5,471 nt of DNA, taken from NCBI GenBank assembly GCA_903879825.1, contig CAIRND010000491.1:1-5471 (forward strand), written 5' to 3'. The position numbers and the translations under genes are program-made. The DNA comes from an uncultured Geobacteraceae bacterium. GTDB lineage: Bacteria > Desulfobacterota > Desulfuromonadia > Geobacterales > Pseudopelobacteraceae. Of the stretch, positions 1 to 5,471 are shown piece after piece. The notes beneath the pieces were generated by a model. The model saw nothing but the letters and a program-made list of their open reading frames with translations. It was not told the DNA's origin and made no database searches. The stretch's first letter is position 1. Every line of letters starts with the position of its first letter.

Positions 1-345
1 GGCCGCGCTGATAACGGTGGCGGCGCCGGTGGCAAGCGCCTGGATTTCTGCTATGGTATCTACGGCAGTCGTGTTCAGGCCGTCAATCACGTCATTGAGC
101 AGGCTGGCAACCGGAGTGGTCACACCGGTGACACCGATGGCTGCGTAGTGTGACGCAGTGGCAATGGAGTTGTTGTTGCTGGCGTTGCCGTCGGCACCGG
201 TCAGGATGGTTTGATAAGCATCAACAACCGTCTGGATTTTAGCGGTGGAATGTGTGGCAGCACCGGTAACGGCCGCGCTGTCCAGGGCGCTGTTGATGGC
301 GGCAAGGTTTGAGGAGGTGACACCGGTGACGCCGGCAGCTGTGTA
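1..345 (-). repeat. Start of a degenerate 66-residue (198-bp) protein repeat array
   Basis: Two modules are visible within the surface protein. Module 1 begins at Tyr539 (nt 345) with YTAAGVTGVTSSNLAAINSA. Module 2 begins at Tyr605 (nt 147) with YAAIGVTGVTTPVASLLNDV and runs off the window. Both continue with a helical stretch: AKIQTVVDAYQTIL in module 1 and AEIQALATGAATVI in module 2. The DNA word caccggtgac recurs exactly 198 bp apart (123-132 and 321-330). Residues 512-535 (TTIAINAISDAAEANDATA and following) resemble the tail of an earlier, more diverged module. Similar Ala-rich GVTGV modules occur in long bacterial surface proteins. I cannot name a Pfam family with certainty. The array probably continues off-window to the left. 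Confidence 0.7.
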
Positions 346-1959
346 GGTGGCAACAGGCGGGACCGTGGCTGTGGCGTCGTTGGCCTCGGCAGCATCGCTG
401 ATTGCGTTGATTGCAATGGTCGTATTCTGTTCTTTTGTGAGTGCAGCAACCTGATCGTTTTTTAGTTCGGAACTATTTCTTCTCGTAATTTCATCTATTT
501 GTATTGAGCCAATCAGGTCAGATATTGTTTTTATACTGTCTGCGGCCTTGATGGCCGCTGCCGCTTCATCATAACTGGTGGCAGCGGCTGCGGTACCGCC
601 GGCGGCACTAAGGGCGGATTTAATTATTGCGTCCACTTCTCCCTGGTTGGCACTGACCGGTTTACTGTTAGTTATTGCTGTTGCGAGTTTTTCAAAAAAA
701 GTGGTGCTGCCTGCATCTGTACCGGGAGCAAACATCGCAGCAGCGGCGATTGACGACGAGATCTTATCTGTGCCGAGCGTGGCATTGACGTTTGTAGATT
801 TATAATCCAGGTGGGCAAGATGTAATGCCATTTCAACGATTGTTTCAGCCTGTGCAACTGTTGTAACGCCTGCCTGTGCAGCGACATGACTGATCAGGGT
901 GGAGAGCGGGCTCAATAAAAAGTATCCGGCGGGGGCGGTTAACTGTAGTAAATTTGGGGCATGGGTCTCTATTTCCGAACCATATACGCCACTGATCTTC
1001 AAATTGGATGGATTTGATGTTGTCGAAAAGTGGAAACGCCCAGAGGCGTCCGAAACGGCGACTTGACTCTCCCCCACATCGAATTTGTTGTTGCCGTTTC
1101 GGTCATCATAAATAATTGCATTTTGTAGTGGACCATCGGCTGCCATTCCGGATACGAAGAACATGGTTTCGGACAGCTGGCTGCTGCCGGCTGAATTTGT
1201 GGCGATTGCCGTAATCGCACGTGTGCCCAGTTTGCTGCTGTCAATCGTATATGAAAATGATCCTTGGATATCGGCAGTCACCACACCCAGAAGGATTGTA
1301 CCTTCGTAGATGGCAACGCTGGCTCCGGCATCAGCCGTACCGCCGATAGTTACTGTTGATCCGGCAGCAGGACTCGTATCAACTAACAATTTCAGAACCG
1401 GTGCATGCGGCGTATTCACCGGCGTTGTGGCGGATGCGGAACCAGAAGATGACCCGGAGGTGAGCGCTGCCCCTGCGAGACCTCCAAAAAGGGCCAACAC
1501 ACCCAATACGGGTGTCCATTCACTATATGATGTTGACTCCTTTTGATGAGTGATACTCTCTTCCGCACCAACCGGTGCCGCTGGCAGAGCAGTCCATGCA
1601 GCGAGATGTAACGGGTTGGCGTCTCCTGATATGGTTGAGTGTGATATTGGCTCTGCAACGATTTCAGGCTTTTCAGAAACCAGATTCTCTTCATAATTTG
1701 AGTGGTTATTCGCAGCCGAGCTGTTTATTTGCTCCGGAAGCTGTTGAGCCGACGCCACAAGAACCAGCGCTTCGGCTGTTTCAGTAATATAGCGACTTTT
1801 TTTCTTTGGCTGCGGCTGCGCCTTAACAATTGCTTGTTCTATAGTATGGCCCTGGCTTGGGACTCGTGATGATGACACGGGATCCTTGCGGAGCTTGATT
1901 GATTCGGTAGCGGTCGCTTCCTTACCTTTTGTCACATCTGGTACGCTATTAGTTATCAT
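1..1959 (-). CDS. Giant Ig-like/repeat surface protein (probable adhesin), N-terminal 653 residues, C-terminus off-window
   Basis: My translation from ATG at 1959 runs 653 codons to the window edge with no stop. AAGGAG lies 8 nt upstream, and no other in-frame start follows the upstream TAA. Visible order: a hydrophilic leader (1-147) with a basic patch KKKSR (52-56); a hydrophobic Gly-rich segment (148-166, WTPVLGVLALFGGLAGAAL) followed by a Ser/Thr/Pro linker; a bacterial Ig-like beta-sandwich (about 186-269, with GGTADAGASVAIYEG and ITAIATNSAG); a small beta domain (about 269-335) with a DxNxN...D..E calcium-type loop (286-297); SPLSTL (350-355) opening an Ala-rich helical region (354-530); then degenerate 66-residue modules with GVTGV signatures (from 539). 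There is no cysteine and there are only two Trp. This architecture is known from very long exported adhesins or biofilm proteins of Gram-negative bacteria, often type I secreted. Secretion route and ligand are inference, because the C-terminal signal is not visible. I am confident of the frame and moderately confident of the adhesin role. Confidence 0.85.
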   Translation of the reverse strand, partial: MITNSVPDVTKGKEATATESIKLRKDPVSSSRVPSQGHTIEQAIVKAQPQPKKKSRYITETAEALVLVASAQQLPEQINSSAANNHSNYEENLVSEKPEIVAEPISHSTISGDANPLHLAAWTALPAAPVGAEESITHQKESTSYSEWTPVLGVLALFGGLAGAALTSGSSSGSASATTPVNTPHAPVLKLLVDTSPAAGSTVTIGGTADAGASVAIYEGTILLGVVTADIQGSFSYTIDSSKLGTRAITAIATNSAGSSQLSETMFFVSGMAADGPLQNAIIYDDRNGNNKFDVGESQVAVSDASGRFHFSTTSNPSNLKISGVYGSEIETHAPNLLQLTAPAGYFLLSPLSTLISHVAAQAGVTTVAQAETIVEMALHLAHLDYKSTNVNATLGTDKISSSIAAAAMFAPGTDAGSTTFFEKLATAITNSKPVSANQGEVDAIIKSALSAAGGTAAAATSYDEAAAAIKAADSIKTISDLIGSIQIDEITRRNSSELKNDQVAALTKEQNTTIAINAISDAAEANDATATVPPVATYTAAGVTGVTSSNLAAINSALDSAAVTGAATHSTAKIQTVVDAYQTILTGADGNASNNNSIATASHYAAIGVTGVTTPVASLLNDVIDGLNTTAVDTIAEIQALATGAATVISAA

Positions 1960-1967
1960 TGTTGTTT

Positions 1968-1973
1968 CTCCTT
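1968..1973 (-). promoter_or_regulatory. Ribosome binding site of the giant surface protein
   Basis: On the minus strand AAGGAG is followed by eight bases (AAACAACA) and then ATG at 1959-1957. This near-perfect Shine-Dalgarno sequence decides the start. The frame upstream is closed by TAA, and no ATG, GTG or TTG lies in frame between that stop and this ATG. Confidence 0.85.
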
Positions 1974-1979
1974 GCTGTG

Positions 1980-2297
1980 CCTGAATAGCTTTGGCCGTCG
2001 GCTTACTGCTTACATGTTACCGCTAAAAAAATATCAATTATTATCAGAAATTAAACAAATACATTTTGTATAAAAGATGATCGCAAATTAAAAATAGAAA
2101 AGAGGAATAATGTACATGAATGCAAACGGAGGCGTGATACAGAGGTATTTGCTGTAAATATTCGTTATTTAAAGTATCATTCTTCTTGGGCTGCTTTATT
2201 GCTGCAATATTGTTTTCGTTATTTAATATCTATTTTTTTAAACATTAAAATCACATTGTTAATTTACTAAAAAATATTATCAAACACAATACCGGTA
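1980..2297 (-). promoter_or_regulatory. AT-rich 5' region of the surface-protein gene, probable promoter zone
   Basis: This stretch has no gene and is clearly richer in A+T than either flanking gene, with runs such as tattttttta and aaaaatattat. Because the surface protein has its own ribosome binding site and no gene lies close upstream, its promoter should be here, with a leader of unknown length. Many hexamers resemble a -10 box, for example GATAAT on the minus strand near 2040 and 2280, but none has a good -35 at 16-18 bp, so I do not name a start site. Small dyads are present: atacattttgtat (2059-2071) and tattgctgcaata (2197-2209). Either could be an operator. H-NS-like silencing would suit the composition but is speculation. 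Confidence 0.35.
2161..2230. repeat. Imperfect direct repeat in the AT-rich upstream region
   Basis: The 12-mer ttcgttatttaa occurs at 2161-2172 and again at 2215-2226, 54 bp apart. Both copies continue to tatc, the first with two extra bases (ag) and the second directly. The palindrome tattgctgcaata lies between them at 2197-2209. A pair of regulator sites or a small duplication would explain it. Chance matching is less unlikely than usual because the area is AT-rich. Confidence 0.5.
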
Positions 2298-2360
2298 AAT
2301 GATGTCAGAACACTCCTACAGACTTTTCGAACAATGTAGGAAGATACGGATGACGTTATT
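2298..2360. repeat. Nested inverted repeat (hairpin or dyad)
   Basis: A perfect 7-bp inner stem, TCCTACA (2314-2320) with TGTAGGA (2335-2341), encloses a 14-base loop. Outer arms aatgatgtca (2298-2307) and tgacgttatt (2351-2360) match in 8 of 10 positions and are almost concentric with the inner stem. No T-run follows on either strand, so it is not a typical intrinsic terminator. It could be an operator, a decayed palindromic element or a small structured RNA. Confidence 0.45.
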
Positions 2361-2636
2361 CTACTAAAAGGCTCAACAAACTCAGGTAAATCAATGCAGT
2401 TAGTCAACTTATCCGATTCACTACACGGCATTTCGCGCGACAGACAGAACCGTCTTGTCTTCTGAATTCCGCCTCAGAGTACCTACATACGGCATATTAT
2501 ATTTTAATGACAACCAACACTCTGGCTAAGAGTTTGCTAACGATAAAAATGCTAAACCGATTCAGTACACCCACAACACATGCCGACATGCCGCCCCCTG
2601 AGACTGATCCGTATGAATCGGCACAATCGAGCATAG
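2361..2636. other. Intergenic stretch with no recognisable feature
   Basis: All six frames are interrupted within short distances and I recognise no protein motif. Only small dyads are present, for example ACTCT-GGCTA-AGAGT at 2519-2533 and AGACA/TGTCT at 2442-2460. No promoter or terminator could be supported. It may be the decayed 5' portion of the LarA-like gene that begins to be readable just downstream, but no similarity is left to show this. Confidence 0.5.
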
Positions 2637-2962
2637 CCCGGTGATCATCGATCATCGACGATTGTCAACAGGATCAAAACGCATACTTCATTCATAGGCA
2701 GGGTTGAGAGTGGTCTGATAAAAAACGTTGTGGCCCTCGGCGGACCAAAAGGGCACAACATTTCCATGCTTTCGAGCCAGGCGAATTATCCCGCGCGCTG
2801 ACAGAGAGCAGCGGAATAGGCCTAAAAGCACTACCGACACTTGGTGGAGTTGGCATTATTGAAAATGCGTATGAAGAGACAGCTCTGATTCGTGGGATTG
2901 AAAGCAATTGTCTGGTTGAGCAGGAAAGTGAGTTATTACAGTATTCGAAGTCGCTTATGCCG
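2637..2962 (+). pseudogene. Broken internal fragment of a LarA-like (DUF2088, nickel-pincer isomerase family) gene
   Basis: Frame 3 (2658-2753) reads TIVNRIKTHTSFIGRVESGL and then IKNVVALGGPKG. This matches the family pattern NRIKPHTDFRGPIESGL...GLGKQKGA as I know it. The frame then hits TGA at 2799. Reading from 2753 in the -1 frame restores the family sequence: AQHFHAFEPGELSRAL, then LPTLGGVGIIENAYEETA (2828-2881), then ESELLQYSKSLMP (to 2962). One G lost from a GGGG run after AAAA (2747-2753) would explain the shift. His at 2682-2684 and Lys at 2721-2723 are candidates for the LarA catalytic His/Lys. Only about 105 codons remain of roughly 420. There is no start or ribosome binding site, a TAG closes the frame at 2634, and similarity ends at the RND gene's stop codon. 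I am fairly sure it is a remnant of this family. The original substrate is unknown. Confidence 0.65.
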
Positions 2963-5471
2963 TCGCATCAGTCGCAGCACTTTCCACCACAACAGTTTTT
3001 CGTGGCCGGACCTTGTGCAGCAGTACATCCATATAATAATAAACCACCGGAGTAATATAGAGGGTAAGTAACTGCGACGTCAGCAAGCCCCCCACCACCG
3101 CAAGGCCCAGCGGCTGCCGCGACTCCCCGCCGGCACCGAGCCCAATGGCTATCGGCAGGGTTCCCATCAGCGCCGCCATAGTGGTCATCATAATCGGCCG
3201 AAATCGAACGATTGCGCCTTCATAAATGGCTTCCAGCGGCTGTTTTCCTTCTGTTCTCTCAGCCTCAAGAGCGAAGTCGATCATCATTATGGCGTTCTTT
3301 TTCACGATACCAAGTAGCATGATAATGCCAACAAAACCATAGATGTTGAGATCACATTTAAAAATCATCAGGGTTATCAGCGCGCCAAAACCGGCCGCCG
3401 GCAAGCCGGAAAGAATTGTGATCGGATGGATATAGCTCTCGTAAAGAACGCCAAGAACAATGTAGATGACAAAGACCGCCATTACCAGCAGCATCAATAA
3501 ACCGCTGAATGATGATTTGAAAGCCTGGGCGGTACCTTGAAAACTTGTACTGACAGACGGGGGAAGTGTGTCATCAGCACGCTTGTCAACCAGCTTCATG
3601 GCATCCCCCAGTGCAATGCCGGGACGAAGATTGAAAGAGATTGTCACTGCCGGAAGCTGCCCCAAATGATTGACCGCCAGCGGCCCGATGGTTTTGGAAA
3701 TGGTCGCGATTGTTTCAAGTGGCACCAGCTGCCCGCCTGTGCCATGAATATACAGCATCCGTAGCGCCGCCGGATCGCCCTGATACAAAGGGTCCAGCTC
3801 CATAATCACCTGATACTGGTTGGTCGGGGCAAAGATCGAGGAGACCTGACGTGAGCCATATGCATAGGCAAGTGCATCTTCCACCTGCAGCACGGTGAGT
3901 CCCAGAGCAGCCACCTTATCGCGGTTGATCTCAACATGCACCTGCGGATTGCTGATTTGCAGATCACTGGTCACGTCCTGAAGTTCCGGCAGTTCCCGCA
4001 GTTTTACCTCAAAATCAGACGCAGAGCGGTACAGTTCATCCGTATCCTGCCCCTGCAGAGTAAACTGATACTGACTTTTGGAGCTGGTGCCACCGATCTG
4101 GATTGAGGGCACGTTTTTCAGGAAGGTGCGGACTCCCACCACTTTGGCCAGTTTCGGGCGCAGTTGCTGAATAATCTCGTCGGCAGAGAGCGTGCGCTGA
4201 TTACGCGGTTTGAGCCGCATGAAAAAACTGCCGGCGTTACTGCCACGGCCGCCTCCGATAGATGACATAAAGCCTTCAATATTGGGATTAGCGGCAATGA
4301 TGGCCGCCACCGCCTCCTGATGGATCTTCATATCGGCAAAAGAGGTCCCCTGTGCCGTTTCCGTATCGGCATTAATCCGTCCGGTGTCTTCCGTCGGCAG
4401 AAATCCCATGGGGACCCTGGTAAAAAGCCAGCCGGTCAGCAGCGTTATCAGAATCGTCACTGCCATGGTTGTGCGTCGAAAGTGAAGTACCTGCTTTAGG
4501 GTTGTTTCATACAGATGAAGCATCGCGTCAAAAAAACGCTCCATGGCCAGGTACATCCGGCCATGATGTGCTGTCGCCGGTGCCTTCAAAAAGCGGCTGC
4601 AGAGCATGGGGGTCAGAGTAAGGGAAACAAAACAGGAGACCAGAATCGCCACGCTGATCGTAATGGCAAATTCATGCAGCAGCCGCCCAAGTATCCCCCC
4701 CATGAACAGCACCGGGATAAAGACCGCCACCAGAGAGATCGTCATGGAAACAATGGTGAAGCCGATCTCGCGGGACCCCTTGAAGGCAGCCTCCATAGCC
4801 GTGGCACCTTTTTCCATGTGGCGGACGATATTCTCCAGCATGACAATGGCGTCATCCACGACAAAACCGACCGCCAGAGTTAAGGCCATCATTGAGATAT
4901 TGTTGATGGTGAAGCCGAGCAGATGCATGACGGAGAAGGTGGCGACGATGGACATCGGCACCGCAAGCGAGGGGATGATTGTCGCGGATAGATTGCGCAA
5001 AAAAAGGAAGATTACCATAATGACCAGGCCGACCGTCAGGATCAGGGTAAACTTGACATCATGCATCGATTCACGAATCTGGGTGGAGCGGTCAAACAGC
5101 ACGTTCAGCTCAACCGAAGCCGGCATCTGACTGCGAAAACCGGGCAGCAGTTTTTTAACATTATCAACAACTTCGATGGTATTTGTTCCCGGCTGCCGCT
5201 GGACCGTCAAAACGATAGCGCGAGTGTTATTGTACCAACTGGCGGTTCGGGTGTTTTCGACACTGTCTATTACCCGGCCAAGCTCCTCAAGGCGCACCGG
5301 TGAGCCGTCCCGATAGGCCACCACGGTCTGACGGTAGGCAGCAGCCTTAAACATCTGGCCGTTGGCTTCGATGGTGAACGCCTGCTTAACCCCATCAAGC
5401 ACCCCGGTCGGCAGATTAACGTTGGCATCACCAATCGCCGTGGCAACTTCGTCAATACCGATCTGCCGCGA
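2955..5471 (-). CDS. RND multidrug-efflux permease, MdtB/MdtC-like, C-terminal 838 residues (N-terminus off-window)
   Basis: This is an inner-membrane, proton-driven pump of the hydrophobe/amphiphile efflux family. Such pumps act as trimers with a periplasmic adaptor and a TolC-type channel. The frame is open at the right edge (RQIGIDEVATAIGDANVNLP) and ends with TAA at 2957-2955. Counting from the GTG codon at 5402 as residue 1, TM2-TM6 fall at about 119-135, 142-162, 169-188, 214-236 and 243-266, and TM7 at 312-330. The second periplasmic loop spans about 331-630, and TM8-TM12 about 632-790. TM4 carries the proton-relay pair Asp183-Asp184 (GFVVDDAIVMLEN, AcrB D407/D408). TM10 carries Lys702 (GIVKKNAIMMIDFAL, AcrB K940). 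GIVKKNAIMM and RFRPIMMTTMAALMG point to the MdtB/MdtC branch. Alignment to AcrB implies about 200 missing N-terminal residues. GTG at 5402 is an internal valine, not the start. All proton-relay residues visible are intact, so it looks functional. No channel gene follows, so partners should be to the right. Substrate is unknown. Confidence 0.96.
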   Translation of the reverse strand, partial: SRQIGIDEVATAIGDANVNLPTGVLDGVKQAFTIEANGQMFKAAAYRQTVVAYRDGSPVRLEELGRVIDSVENTRTASWYNNTRAIVLTVQRQPGTNTIEVVDNVKKLLPGFRSQMPASVELNVLFDRSTQIRESMHDVKFTLILTVGLVIMVIFLFLRNLSATIIPSLAVPMSIVATFSVMHLLGFTINNISMMALTLAVGFVVDDAIVMLENIVRHMEKGATAMEAAFKGSREIGFTIVSMTISLVAVFIPVLFMGGILGRLLHEFAITISVAILVSCFVSLTLTPMLCSRFLKAPATAHHGRMYLAMERFFDAMLHLYETTLKQVLHFRRTTMAVTILITLLTGWLFTRVPMGFLPTEDTGRINADTETAQGTSFADMKIHQEAVAAIIAANPNIEGFMSSIGGGRGSNAGSFFMRLKPRNQRTLSADEIIQQLRPKLAKVVGVRTFLKNVPSIQIGGTSSKSQYQFTLQGQDTDELYRSASDFEVKLRELPELQDVTSDLQISNPQVHVEINRDKVAALGLTVLQVEDALAYAYGSRQVSSIFAPTNQYQVIMELDPLYQGDPAALRMLYIHGTGGQLVPLETIATISKTIGPLAVNHLGQLPAVTISFNLRPGIALGDAMKLVDKRADDTLPPSVSTSFQGTAQAFKSSFSGLLMLLVMAVFVIYIVLGVLYESYIHPITILSGLPAAGFGALITLMIFKCDLNIYGFVGIIMLLGIVKKNAIMMIDFALEAERTEGKQPLEAIYEGAIVRFRPIMMTTMAALMGTLPIAIGLGAGGESRQPLGLAVVGGLLTSQLLTLYITPVVYYYMDVLLHKVRPRKTVVVESAATDATA

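Noticed and set aside
201..1694. Several short minus- and plus-strand frames within the adhesin region
   Set aside because: They are in other frames than the continuous 653-codon frame starting at 1959, lack ribosome binding sites, and have low-complexity Pro/Ser/Arg translations.
1980..2040. Possible cyclic-di-GMP riboswitch in the adhesin leader (gacggccaaagct)
   Set aside because: Only a few bases resemble the GEMM core. The paired stems and the downstream GGUAGC-type element are absent or in the wrong order.
2110..2157. Plus-strand micro-frame MYMNANGGVIQRYLL with GAGG just upstream
   Set aside because: It is only 15 codons long, the ribosome-site spacing is short, and there is no downstream plus-strand gene for it to serve as a leader. 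Chance is the simpler explanation.
2747..2753. aaaaggg as a programmed -1 frameshift site
   Set aside because: It does not fit the X XXY YYZ slippery pattern. The fragment also lacks a start and is truncated at both ends, so decay is more likely than recoding.
2692..2907. 71-codon minus-strand frame in the intergenic region
   Set aside because: It is antisense to the LarA-like remnant, whose family motifs are on the plus strand. It has no recognisable motif of its own.
4515..5130. Overlapping plus-strand open frames of 122 and 174 codons
   Set aside because: They are antisense shadows of the RND pump, whose conserved motifs lie on the minus strand. Their translations are rich in Arg, Met and Thr in a way typical of antisense frames and show no domain.
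5400..5402. GTG as the start of the RND pump gene
   Set aside because: The frame continues upstream to the window edge with clear family sequence (DEVATAIGDANVNLPTG), and about 200 further residues are expected off-window.

Overview
The window looks like chromosomal DNA from a Gram-negative bacterium. It has a tripartite RND-type efflux permease and a very large, cysteine-free, Thr/Ala-rich surface protein. Mixed codon use and moderate GC in the genes, plus a remnant of a LarA-like (nickel-pincer isomerase) gene, would suit a proteobacterium in the broad sense or a Desulfobacterota-type anaerobe. That placement is inference; no marker gene fixes it.

Layout. (1) Positions 1-1959, minus strand: the first 653 codons of a giant surface protein or adhesin. 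The frame is open from ATG at 1959 to the left edge without a stop, so the C-terminal part is off-window. It has a 147-residue hydrophilic leader, one hydrophobic Gly-rich segment, a bacterial Ig-like domain, a small beta domain with an EF-hand-like calcium loop, a helical region, and the start of a degenerate 66-residue repeat array. (2) Positions 1960-2954: about 1 kb without an intact gene. The part nearest the adhesin (about 1980-2300) is strongly AT-rich and probably holds its promoter. A dyad lies at 2298-2360, and 2361-2636 shows nothing recognisable. Positions 2637-2962 (plus strand) hold a broken internal fragment of a LarA-like/DUF2088 protein. (3) Positions 2955-5471, minus strand: the C-terminal 838 codons of an MdtB/MdtC-type RND inner-membrane pump. 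Its first roughly 200 residues lie off-window to the right.

The pump and the adhesin point the same way, but the 995-bp gap and the adhesin's own strong ribosome binding site argue for separate transcription. The pump gene seems to be the last of its operon, since no outer-membrane channel or regulator follows it. Nothing links the two genes functionally. The broken gene between them, whose similarity ends at the pump's stop codon, suggests this junction has been rearranged.

I saw no tRNA, rRNA, CRISPR array, insertion sequence or clear rho-independent terminator, and no convincing new multi-gene system. The most useful observations are the modular start of the giant surface protein and the single-base-decayed LarA-like remnant.
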